A DNA stretch of 8,040 nt from an uncultured cyanobacterium (GTDB taxonomy: Bacteria > Cyanobacteriota > Cyanobacteriia > PCC-6307 > Cyanobiaceae). Within the stretch, counting starts at the first letter, position 1, and each line of letters opens with the position of its first letter. The translations under genes and the position numbers were made by a program. Of this stretch, positions 1 to 5,982 are shown in pieces. A model generated the notes under the pieces. It was not told where the DNA came from and did not search any database. It saw only the letters and a program-made list of their open reading frames with translations. The DNA lies in assembly GCA_903921295.1 (NCBI GenBank), contig CAIXOZ010000093.1, positions 1 to 8,040 of the forward strand, written 5' to 3'.

Positions 1-172
1 CCGCCCCGATCAGAGAGGCGGCGACTTCTGGAGATTCACACGATCAGCAGGAGGATCAGGATCGTTCAGTACAGAAATGACGCCTGAGGGGTCTCCTCGT
101 TCCGGCTGGGCGCTTCTCACCACGCTGATCGCTCCGGGGCCAGAGCTGTGGGATCGCGACGCAGGGACCAGC

Positions 173-208
173 GATGAAGCCGTTGGTCTGGATGAAGCCG
201 TTGGCATG
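173..208. repeat. 18-bp imperfect tandem duplication
   Basis: Two adjacent 18-base units share their first 14 bases (GATGAAGCCGTTGG) and differ at the end (TCTG versus CATG). The unit length is a multiple of three, so a plus-strand frame would read DEAVG twice. There is no other sign that this is translated. It looks like a local slippage duplication. Confidence 0.75.
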
Positions 209-250
209 ATCATGCCGTTGCCTTGCACCGCAGCGGAGCACCCTCACGAT

Positions 251-272
251 CAGCTGGAGTGCAGCTGGAGTG
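251..272. repeat. 11-bp exact tandem duplication
   Basis: CAGCTGGAGTG occurs twice in direct succession with no mismatch. Eleven is not a multiple of three, so in any coding sequence this duplication would shift the frame. That fits the broken plus-strand frame seen just downstream. Confidence 0.8.
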
Positions 273-453
273 GTTCGTCCGGCTGGTTGCTGCCTGTTGG
301 TTGTTCGCCTGATCGCACGCGAGGTCGTCGGTGGTTGGGCATGGACGGGTGCGAGCCCAACGCTTCCGCGCCATCCAGCTGGCCCGGGGAGCCGAGCCCC
401 CCGTCCCGGTTCAGCCGGTCCGTTCCGATCCGCACCCTTCCGCCTTGCCTGGC

Positions 454-996
454 TCAGATGCTGAGCATCTTCACCCCAAGGGCGATCAGCACGCCGCCGC
501 CGAGGATCTCCAGCCGGGAACCCAGGTTCTGGGGCATGCGCCGGGCCAGGGCCAGGCCCAGGTAGGTGGCGGCGAAGGCGCCGAAGGCGATCGCCATGGA
601 GTAGTGCAGCACATTCTTGCCGGCCAGGCCCAGGGTGATGCCCACGCCGAGGGAATCAATGCTGGTGACGGTGGAGACAAACAGGATCCGCGCCAGGCCA
701 TGGGTGCGCTCATCGTCGCTGAGCTCGGCCTCAGGGTCGCTGTGCAGGGCTTCCCAGATCATGTGCGCGCCCACAGCTGCCAGCAGGCTGAAGGCCACCC
801 AGTGGTCGTAGTTGACGATCAGCTTCTCGGCGAATCGGCCCAGCAGGAAACCCAGCGCCGTGGCACCGCCCTCGGCGACGGCCGAACTGAAGGCGAAGGA
901 GAAGGCCCGTCGGGCGGAGAAGCGGCGGAACCCCATCGCGAAGGCCGCCGAGAAGGAGTCGATGCTCAGCACCAGCGCGAAGACCAGCAGCTCCAT
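454..996 (-). CDS. mntP: MntP-type manganese efflux pump
   Basis: A 180-residue inner-membrane protein of the MntP (formerly DUF204) family, whose members export Mn(II) and protect against manganese overload. The protein is almost entirely hydrophobic, consistent with about six membrane helices. It shows the family's internal duplication: SIDSF near residues 11-15 and SIDSL near 112-116, placing an acidic residue (D13, D114) in each half as likely metal-path residues. The C-terminus (LEILGGGVLIALGVKML) is the typical family ending. The full length fits known MntP proteins (about 180-190). The ATG at 996 has no clear ribosome binding site. It stands alone on the minus strand, divergent from the gene set starting at 1128. 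Manganese export makes sense in a cyanobacterium, where photosystem II creates a high Mn demand. Family assignment is firm; the substrate is inferred from the family. Confidence 0.9.
   Translation of the reverse strand: MELLVFALVLSIDSFSAAFAMGFRRFSARRAFSFAFSSAVAEGGATALGFLLGRFAEKLIVNYDHWVAFSLLAAVGAHMIWEALHSDPEAELSDDERTHGLARILFVSTVTSIDSLGVGITLGLAGKNVLHYSMAIAFGAFAATYLGLALARRMPQNLGSRLEILGGGVLIALGVKMLSI
587..594. repeat. HIP1 octamer GCGATCGC
   Basis: Highly iterated palindrome 1, embedded in the mntP coding sequence as GGCGATCGCC. HIP1 is strongly over-represented in many cyanobacterial genomes. Confidence 0.85.
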
Positions 997-1127
997 GCGG
1001 CAGCAACAGCACGTTTCGACTGTACCGATCCCCTTCGGACGGGTGGTGTCGTCGTTCTGACCTTGGCGCCGGTTGTCCGCGCCGGGGCTGGCCGGCGGCG
1101 GCCGCGATCCGGCTGCAGGGCATCAGG

Positions 1128-1664
1128 ATGGGGGCACCTGCCGCTTCATCGGTCGCGATGGCCACCGCCGCAAAGCCCCCGCTGCCGCGCCCCCCGCGCC
1201 CCCCGGGCACCGATCGCCCCTGGGTGGGGCCCTTGCTGGTGGGTCTGGCCTTCGGCCTCGCCCATGGGATCACCGATCGCCTGCTGCGGCTCAACATCGG
1301 CGGCTGGGTGCCCCTGGGCCAGACCTTTGATGTCCGGCCCGCTTCGGGCACCAGCCTGGAAAGCCTGCGCCAGCGCAGCGGGGATCTCAACGGTTCCGTT
1401 CGCGGTGAACTCGCGGCCCAGGCCGAAGAGGAGGCCCTGGAGCAGCAGGCGGCCCTGGAGCGCGAGCGCCTGAAGCAGCAGCAGGCTGGCCTCGATCCCT
1501 CCCTGGGCGATGCGGCCCTGGACGCCTCCGGTGCCGGTGTGCTGCCTGCCCCGGAGTTGAACGCGGCCGATGGTGCAAAGGTTCCAGCCCAGGCTCCAGC
1601 GGCTCCGCTGCCGGCGGCGATGCCCCGACCGCCCCGGGGGCCGGCCCCCCTTCCCACGCCCTGA
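1128..1664 (+). CDS. Membrane-anchored coiled-coil protein, unknown
   Basis: A 178-residue protein that I do not recognise. Its layout is clear. A Pro-rich N-terminus (about 17-32) is followed by one hydrophobic segment (about 33-48, GPLLVGLAFGLAHGIT). Then comes a conserved-looking stretch with IGGWVPLGQTFDV (57-69) and a Gln/Glu/Arg-rich helix likely to form a coiled coil (about 92-120). An Ala/Pro-rich disordered tail completes it. This suggests a single-pass membrane protein with a soluble helical arm. The ATG at 1128 follows GCAGGGCATCAGG, a weak ribosome site; ATG at 1158 is an alternative giving 168 residues. It leads a same-strand set with the 1712 gene (gap 47 bases) and the kinase, so it may be co-transcribed with them. 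Codon use fits the surrounding GC-rich genes, which supports it being real. Confidence 0.75.
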   Translation: MGAPAASSVAMATAAKPPLPRPPRPPGTDRPWVGPLLVGLAFGLAHGITDRLLRLNIGGWVPLGQTFDVRPASGTSLESLRQRSGDLNGSVRGELAAQAEEEALEQQAALERERLKQQQAGLDPSLGDAALDASGAGVLPAPELNAADGAKVPAQAPAAPLPAAMPRPPRGPAPLPTP

Positions 1665-1711
1665 TCTGCCACAGTTTGGCCATTGCCGCGGGGCCGCAGC
1701 CCTGGCCCACG

Positions 1712-2128
1712 ATGAGTGCTCCCCAGTTGTTGGCCCAGGCGGTGCTGAATCGCCTCACCTCCCGCCTCGGCAGCAGTGTGGCTGAGGCTGCTGCCTCTTT
1801 GGTGGTGCTCGCCCGGGAAGCGCCGGAAAAGCTGCAGCAGGACTGGGAGCTGTTCTGGGAGGAGGTGCAGCTGGAAGCCGAGCGCCTCGATGCTGAAAGC
1901 GGTGATGCGGCTCAGACCAGCGGTGGTCGCGTCCCAGCCGGGGCTGCCGTGTGGTCTGCCGGCGTCGGCGCCTCTGCAGGTAGCGCAGCTTCCCCGACAG
2001 GCGCTGATGACCCGGCCTGGGGCACCGCTGTGCCGGCTTCCTCGCCACCGGCCTCGCCCCAGGAGCAGATCGATCAGCTCCGGGCCCTGGTGAGCGGGAT
2101 CGCCCGCCGCCTCGAGGAGCGCCCCTGA
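1712..2128 (+). CDS. Small helical protein next to ABC1 kinase
   Basis: A 138-residue protein, not recognised with confidence. Residues 1-62 are likely helical and amphipathic (containing LFWEEVQLEAERLD, about 47-60). Residues 63-116 form a low-complexity Ala/Gly/Ser/Pro linker, and 117-138 form a final helix starting PQEQIDQLRALV. This helix-linker-helix plan recalls small thylakoid-associated cyanobacterial families such as DUF6825, but I cannot confirm membership. No membrane helix or signal peptide is seen. I chose ATG at 1712; an in-frame TTG at 1676 would add 12 residues rich in Pro/Ala. Its TGA (2126-2128) overlaps the kinase ATG by one base, the usual layout for translational coupling, so the product is probably made with the kinase and may work with it. 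Confidence 0.75.
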   Translation: MSAPQLLAQAVLNRLTSRLGSSVAEAAASLVVLAREAPEKLQQDWELFWEEVQLEAERLDAESGDAAQTSGGRVPAGAAVWSAGVGASAGSAASPTGADDPAWGTAVPASSPPASPQEQIDQLRALVSGIARRLEERP

Positions 2129-3780
2129 TGGCGCGCGCCCTGCGCATCTGGTGGCTGGTGCTGGCGTTGCTGGCCGGCCTGTGGTGGGATTCCCAGCCCT
2201 GGACCTATCCCGGTGGCTGCACCCCGGAACGGCGCCAGGCGCGTCAGCGCCGCCAGGCCCACTGGCTGGCGGAACGGATGCTGGCTCTCGGATCGGCCTT
2301 CATCAAGCTGGGTCAGCTGCTCTCGGCCCGGCCCGATGTGCTGCCGGCGGTGATGGTGGAGGAGCTGGCCCGGCTGCAGGACCGCGTACCTTCCTTCCCG
2401 TTCGCCCTCGCCCAGGACATCCTCGAGCAGGAGCTGGGGGAGCGCTGCAGCGAGATTGTGGATCTGGCGGAGGAACCCCTCGGGGCCGCCAGCCTGGCCC
2501 AGGTGCATCGCGCCAGCCTGCGCAGCGGTCGGCAGGTGGTGCTCAAGGTGCAGCGCCCCGGCCTGGACACGCTGTTTCGCCAGGATCTTGATGTGCTCCA
2601 GCAGGTGGCGGCTCTTCTGCAGCGCCATCCCCGCTGGGGTGTGGGCCGCGACTGGGTGTCGATCGCCCGGGAATGCCGGCGCGTGCTGTTACGGGAGCTC
2701 GATTTCCGCCTCGAGGCCCAGCATGCGGCCCGGTTCCGCCAGCAGTTTCTCGGCGACCCGGGTGTGCGGGTGCCGGGGGTGGTGTGGGAGCTGAGCACCC
2801 GGAGGGTGTTGTGCCTCGATTACCTGCCGGGGATCAAGGTCACCGATCGCCAGGCGCTGCTGGAGGCCGGCCTCGATCCGGCCGCCGTGGCCGAACGCGG
2901 GGCGGCCAGCTATCTGCAGCAGCTGGTGCGCTTCGGCTTCTTCCATGCCGATCCCCATCCGGGCAACCTGGCGGTGGCGGCCGATGGCGCCCTGATCTAC
3001 TACGACTTCGGCATGATGGGCAGCCTCAGCGAGGCCCTGCGCAGCCGCATCGGCCGGATGGTGCGGGCAGCGGCGGCCCGTGATGCGGCCGGCCTGGTGG
3101 AGGAGCTGCAGGCGGCCGGAGTGCTGGCCCGGGGCATTGATCCGGGCCCGGTGCGCCGGTTGGTGCGGGTGATGCTCACCGAAGCGCTCACGCCCCCCTT
3201 CTCCTCCGATGTGATCGCCAGGATTTCGGGTGATCTCTATGCCCTGGTGTACGGCCAGCCCTTCCGGTTGCCGGCCGATCTGATCTTCGTGATGCGGGCC
3301 CTCTCCACCTTTGAGGGCGTGGGCCGCAGCCTCGATCCGGGCTTTAGCCTGATGGCGATCGCCCGTCCCTACCTGCTGCCTCTCATGACCAACAGCGGCG
3401 CTGGTGCCGGCAGTGGCGCCAACGATTTTCTGAACGAGCTCTCGCGCCAGGCCGCGGAGGTGGGCAGCCGCGCCCTGGGGCTGCCCCGGCGCCTGGAAGA
3501 CAATCTGGCCCGCCTTGAGCAGGGGGATCTGCAGGTGCAGATCCGTGCCGGTGAAACCGATCGCCTGCTGCGGCGTCTGGCCCTGAGCCAGCAGGCCTCA
3601 GCCCAGGCGGTGCTGCTGGCGGGGTTGTCGGTGGCGGCGGCGGTGCTGGTGGGTGGCCCCTGGCCGGGCCTCGGGGTGATCCCGGTGGCTGCGGCTCTGC
3701 CGGTGGGTGTCAGCTGGCTGAAGCTGCAGGCGCGGCTGCGCCGCGACAATCGCCTGGAAGCGCTGCAGGGCCACCCCTGA
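2128..3780 (+). CDS. AarF/ABC1/UbiB-family atypical kinase
   Basis: A 550-residue member of the ABC1 (AarF/UbiB/ADCK) family. These atypical kinase-like ATPases are tied to isoprenoid quinone synthesis and, in plastids and cyanobacteria, to plastoquinone and tocopherol metabolism. Visible motifs in order: KxGQ (K60-Q63), the Ala-rich loop that replaces the Gly-rich loop (GAAS, 119-122), the nucleotide-binding lysine K140 in VVLKVQRPG, the ExD motif E190/D192, the catalytic-loop motif HADPHPGN (273-280, D275 and N280), and DFG (293-295). A hydrophobic N-terminus (about 6-20) and two C-terminal hydrophobic segments (about 492-510 and 513-532) suggest membrane attachment. The length is normal for cyanobacterial members. 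The ATG overlaps the preceding stop. Its physiological substrate cannot be read from the sequence; cyanobacteria carry several paralogues, so I give no gene symbol. Confidence 0.95.
   Translation: MARALRIWWLVLALLAGLWWDSQPWTYPGGCTPERRQARQRRQAHWLAERMLALGSAFIKLGQLLSARPDVLPAVMVEELARLQDRVPSFPFALAQDILEQELGERCSEIVDLAEEPLGAASLAQVHRASLRSGRQVVLKVQRPGLDTLFRQDLDVLQQVAALLQRHPRWGVGRDWVSIARECRRVLLRELDFRLEAQHAARFRQQFLGDPGVRVPGVVWELSTRRVLCLDYLPGIKVTDRQALLEAGLDPAAVAERGAASYLQQLVRFGFFHADPHPGNLAVAADGALIYYDFGMMGSLSEALRSRIGRMVRAAAARDAAGLVEELQAAGVLARGIDPGPVRRLVRVMLTEALTPPFSSDVIARISGDLYALVYGQPFRLPADLIFVMRALSTFEGVGRSLDPGFSLMAIARPYLLPLMTNSGAGAGSGANDFLNELSRQAAEVGSRALGLPRRLEDNLARLEQGDLQVQIRAGETDRLLRRLALSQQASAQAVLLAGLSVAAAVLVGGPWPGLGVIPVAAALPVGVSWLKLQARLRRDNRLEALQGHP
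3355..3362. repeat. HIP1 octamer GCGATCGC
   Basis: Second HIP1 copy, inside the ABC1 kinase coding sequence (Ala-Ile-Ala codons). Confidence 0.85.
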
Positions 3781-3860
3781 GCGTTGACGCCTCCCTGACG
3801 GCGCTGGGAAGGCACTGGTTGTGAGGCCCGTGGGGCAGGCCTGCACTGGGTCTGGCTCAC

Positions 3861-3887
3861 AAAAAAGCCCCCGCGTCGCGGGGGCTT
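3861..3887 (-). terminator. Rho-independent terminator of the autotransporter unit
   Basis: GCCCCCGC (3867-3874) pairs with GCGGGGGC (3878-3885) around a three-base loop, and flanking A/T bases add two more pairs. On the minus strand the stem is followed directly by six T (complement of 3861-3866), so it is a canonical terminator for the minus-strand gene ending at 3932. On the plus strand only TTGTGG follows, so it would stop the kinase transcript less well, although it lies 80-odd bases past that gene's stop and may serve both convergent units. Confidence 0.9.
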
Positions 3888-3931
3888 GTGGCTGAAGCAG
3901 GCTGGTGCCCGGGCGCGGCAGCGTCGAGCGA

Positions 3932-4708
3932 TCACCAGGAGTAGGAGACGCCTGTACCGACGCTGGTGGCGCCGTAGGAGAGACCGGCACCGACGCTGAG
4001 CTTGGCGGTGAGGGAGGGGGCAAGGCGGCCATTGACGCCGACGGCGAGGGCGGAATTGCCCTGGAAGTTGCCGTAGCCGATGCCGATGCCGAACTTCTTG
4101 TTGGGATCGAGGCCAGGAATGTTGCTCATCGCTGCGATCGAGGCCACACCGGTGGACACCGCCTGCAGCTGGCGGAAGTTGACGGCATCGAACGGATTCA
4201 CACCATCCGCCACGCCGGTGACGGTGATCGGTGCTCCGGTGGCGGTGCCGAAGGTGGCGTTGGTGCCGTTCAACGTCAATTGCGTTGGATTGGTGAAGCT
4301 GCCTCCGCTCAGGACGGTGCTGGTGCTTGTCACATTGAGACCCAGCGCCTCATTGCCATTATTCGTTAGGCCTGCGCGATAAGCACTGGTGGCACCAGAC
4401 TGGGTCATTGTCTGGAAGCCACGAACTGTGCCTGCTGCTGCGTTACCCAGGGTGTCGATGGTGACGGTGTAATTGCCCAGGAGGCCACCGGCGCCAGCTG
4501 CTGTGACAATTGAAATCGGATTGGGTCCGGTGTTACCACCGGAGCTAAGGGTCTGGCAAGTGGCGCCAGCCGCCGTGGCTGCAGGCTGCGAGCAAGGGAA
4601 AAACGTCACCTGGGCCTGGGTTGCACTGCCCGAGAAAACGCTGCCGATACCGGCGAGAAGAGTTGCGGCAAGTTTGACTCGACTTTGGCGTTGAATCTTA
4701 AGCATCAT
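3932..4708 (-). CDS. Minimal trimeric autotransporter with YadA anchor
   Basis: A 258-residue protein that fits a very short trimeric autotransporter (type Vc secretion). Residues 1-33 form a Sec signal peptide (basic start, hydrophobic core LAATLLAGIGSVF, likely cut after TQA or QAQ). Residues about 34-165 are a Gly/Thr/Asn/Ser-rich passenger predicted as beta. A neck motif DAVNFRQLQ (174-182) precedes a helix. Four amphipathic strands follow (about 206-217, 219-230, 233-246, 249-258), ending in aromatic Trp, the usual outer-membrane barrel signature. Three chains would make a 12-strand pore displaying the passenger outside. Passengers of characterised adhesins are usually hundreds to thousands of residues. 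Two cysteines (C39, C52) sit near the mature N-terminus. GC is visibly lower than in neighbours (53% in 4321-4380 against 73% in 2881-2940 of the kinase). Two adjacent ATGs (4708, 4705) are possible starts; neither has a Shine-Dalgarno. Role in adhesion is inferred. Confidence 0.8.
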   Translation of the reverse strand: MMLKIQRQSRVKLAATLLAGIGSVFSGSATQAQVTFFPCSQPAATAAGATCQTLSSGGNTGPNPISIVTAAGAGGLLGNYTVTIDTLGNAAAGTVRGFQTMTQSGATSAYRAGLTNNGNEALGLNVTSTSTVLSGGSFTNPTQLTLNGTNATFGTATGAPITVTGVADGVNPFDAVNFRQLQAVSTGVASIAAMSNIPGLDPNKKFGIGIGYGNFQGNSALAVGVNGRLAPSLTAKLSVGAGLSYGATSVGTGVSYSW

Positions 4709-4713
4709 TAAAA

Positions 4714-5403
4714 TTAATTAAAAGTTGACTGCTGTTTGATGATAAGGCAGGTGTCCTTGAGTTGCCAGCCAAGAAATGCAGAATCTTGAGTTAGTCTCTG
4801 AATGCGAACGCTTCTGCCGAGAGGGACGGCGCCCTCGGGTTCGGCCTGCCGGGCCTTGAGGGCGGCGCTGCAGCTGCCCGGTTCTGTGGTCATCAGCTGA
4901 TAAGCGAGGCCGCAGCCATTGGCCTGGTTTGGCGCCAGGGTGATGATCGCTAGCGCATCATTGCCGTCGGCCTGAGGGATCACCAGGTTGGCCGCCACCT
5001 GGCGTTGGTTGGGGTATGAGGCCAGGGGCATCACCGCCACGGCGCCGGCATTGCTCTGGTCGAGGAAACGGGCCACCTGCTCGGCCCGGGCCAGGCAGCT
5101 CACGGCCCCGAGCGCATTGAGCTGGGCCGTGAGCCGGTGCGGCTCCGAAGCGCGATCGCGTTGGCTTCTGCCGGCCGGGGCCGGGCTCACCAGGTCGCTG
5201 GCCTTGCCACGGTTCGCCGGGGCGGCGGGGCTGGGCTGGTTCGGGGCCGCCAGCGCCGGTGCCGCCGCCAGCAGCAGGGCCAGGTTGGCGGTGAGCAGGG
5301 GGCGGAGTGGGCGGCTCAGGAGCTGGGGCACGGGCGCCAGGGCGATCGGCAGTCGGCTGACTCTGCCTGCTTCGGCGACGCCGGGCAAGCCTGGGATGTT
5401 CAT
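4714..5403 (-). CDS. Exported four-cysteine protein, unknown
   Basis: I do not recognise this protein. Starting at ATG 5403 it has 229 residues. A hydrophobic run ending LLLAAAPALA, followed by Ala-Pro-Asn, looks like a Sec signal with cleavage after about residue 52. No cysteine follows the site, so it is not a lipoprotein. The frame stays open to 5607, but that extra part does not look like a secretion signal. A GTG at 5331 would give a more standard signal peptide of about 28 residues. After a Pro/Ala-rich linker comes a compact domain (about 95-225) with four cysteines (103, 164, 178, 219), enough for two disulfides in the periplasm. Five bases separate its TAA from the autotransporter ATG, so the two are probably one operon. 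By analogy with accessory proteins encoded beside some trimeric autotransporters (SadB with SadA, TpgA with Ata) it may aid export or folding; no homology to those is claimed. Confidence 0.7.
   Translation of the reverse strand: MNIPGLPGVAEAGRVSRLPIALAPVPQLLSRPLRPLLTANLALLLAAAPALAAPNQPSPAAPANRGKASDLVSPAPAGRSQRDRASEPHRLTAQLNALGAVSCLARAEQVARFLDQSNAGAVAVMPLASYPNQRQVAANLVIPQADGNDALAIITLAPNQANGCGLAYQLMTTEPGSCSAALKARQAEPEGAVPLGRSVRIQRLTQDSAFLGWQLKDTCLIIKQQSTFN
4717..4745 (-). promoter_or_regulatory. Possible internal promoter for the autotransporter
   Basis: On the minus strand TTATCA (4745-4740) is followed after exactly 17 bases by TTTAAT (4722-4717), matching the sigma-70 consensus at 4/6 and 5/6. 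Transcription would start near 4709-4711, only one to three bases before the ATG at 4708. It overlaps the last codons of the upstream gene and is by far the most AT-rich stretch of the window. Found by eye; no transcript evidence. Confidence 0.45.
5152..5159. repeat. HIP1 octamer GCGATCGC
   Basis: Third HIP1 copy, within the exported four-cysteine protein gene. Confidence 0.85.
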
Positions 5404-5474
5404 GAGGTCTGGAGGCGACCGGCCACGATTGTCAAGGGATTCGCCAAGGCGCGGCCATGTGATCGTTCCCGGTC

Positions 5475-5489
5475 CGTTGATCATCAACG
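5475..5489. promoter_or_regulatory. 15-bp palindrome, candidate operator
   Basis: CGTTGATCATCAACG is a perfect inverted repeat with seven-base arms and one central base. It lies between the divergent exported-protein gene (minus strand) and the small membrane protein gene (plus strand), where a dimeric regulator could act on both. A TTGACA hexamer lies nearby on the minus strand (5435-5430) but no good -10 box follows it. The function is inferred from symmetry and position only. Confidence 0.35.
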
Positions 5490-5633
5490 CGGCGTCAGCG
5501 GCGGCATCTCGGGCGCTCTCCGGGCCTGGTGGGACAGGCGCTGCACGGCCGGGCTGGCCGCCGCCCGGTGTGTGCTCGCTCGGCCTGCCCATCAGCCCGC
5601 GCCACAATCACCGGCAGTCACGGTTCTGTGGTT

Positions 5634-5897
5634 GTGATCGATCCGATTCAGGCGGTGTCCCTGCTGGGGGCCCTGATGCAATTGATCGCGTTCGCTCTTC
5701 TGCAGCTCGGTCGCCTGCCGAGTGCCAGTGATCCCTACCAGTGGGCCAATCTGATCGGTTCGCTGCTGATGACGGTCGTGGCCACCATCCAGCATGAATA
5801 CGGCTTCATCCTGATGGAGGCGGTCTGGTGCCTCACGTCGGCCTATGGCCTGCTCCGGTTGTACCGAGGTCGGTTGCGCGCTCGTCGCTCCTCCTGA
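5634..5897 (+). CDS. CBU_0592-type small membrane protein
   Basis: An 87-residue hydrophobic protein matching the general pattern of the CBU_0592 family of small membrane proteins, whose function is not known. Three hydrophobic segments are visible (about 6-26, 38-51 and 57-74). Between them lie a Gly-Arg turn (LGRL, 25-28), an ANLIGSLL stretch (38-45) and an acidic-aromatic pair in MEAVWCL (61-67), in the places where this family has its conserved N-G and N-W positions. The tail is basic (RGRLRARRSS), predicted to face the cytoplasm. I chose GTG at 5634 because the protein then begins IDPIQ directly before the first helix. GTG at 5628 adds two residues, and the more distant ATG at 5529 adds an Arg/Ala-rich stretch that does not look coding. 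It is divergent from the exported-protein gene and convergent with eno. Confidence 0.75.
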   Translation: MIDPIQAVSLLGALMQLIAFALLQLGRLPSASDPYQWANLIGSLLMTVVATIQHEYGFILMEAVWCLTSAYGLLRLYRGRLRARRSS

Positions 5898-5942
5898 ACT
5901 CAGGGGCCCGGCCTGCGGGCTGCGCCTGTTCAGCAGCCTGCC

Positions 5943-5966
5943 GGGGCTCGCCATGGCAGGAGCCCC
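5943..5966. terminator. Possible hairpin between convergent genes
   Basis: GGGGCTC (5943-5949) pairs with GAGCCCC (5960-5966) around a ten-base loop, between the stop of the small membrane protein gene (5897) and the stop of eno (6025). No T-run follows on either strand, so it is at best a weak or factor-assisted bidirectional terminator. Confidence 0.35.
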
Positions 5967-5982
5967 AGACCTGCGCTCCGGG

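Larger units (their letters stand above)
1..453. other. Left spacer without a convincing intact gene
   Basis: No reading frame here looks like a complete gene. The longest plus-strand frame (77-565) runs into the antisense strand of the manganese exporter gene and has no codon bias. One plus-strand frame has a more gene-like codon pattern from about 259 to 455 but is broken by TGA at 310-312 and has no stop before it enters the neighbouring gene. The stretch carries two tandem duplications, described separately. No tRNA-like fold and no T-run terminator for the gene ending at 454 were seen. Confidence 0.6.

Noticed and set aside
1..21. Hairpin CCGCC/GGCGG at the window edge
   Set aside because: Only five pairs around an 11-base loop, no T-run, and cut off by the window boundary.
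380..420. Terminator for mntP
   Set aside because: GGGGAGC and GCCCC can pair with a bulge, but no T-run follows on the minus strand.
250..435. 61-codon minus-strand frame just downstream of mntP
   Set aside because: GTG start with the only purine-rich stretch directly abutting it, mixed codon use and no recognisable pattern; kept out as a chance frame.
997..1127. Manganese riboswitch (yybP-ykoY type) upstream of mntP
   Set aside because: The 130-base divergent spacer holds only a tiny TCC/GGA-type hairpin; the two-helix architecture and conserved loops of that riboswitch could not be laid out.
331..1473. 380-codon plus-strand frame across the manganese exporter gene and the 1128 gene
   Set aside because: It overlaps two better-supported genes, and its composition changes abruptly at their borders. 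Only its first part was kept, as a weak hint of a decayed frame.
731..1672. 313-codon minus-strand frame opposite the 1128 gene
   Set aside because: Arg/Ala/Pro-rich shadow that also overlaps mntP in another frame; no start context or domain.
5404..5607. N-terminal extension of the exported protein to 5607
   Set aside because: The extra 68 residues would bury the signal peptide deep in the protein and cover the divergent promoter region and the palindrome.
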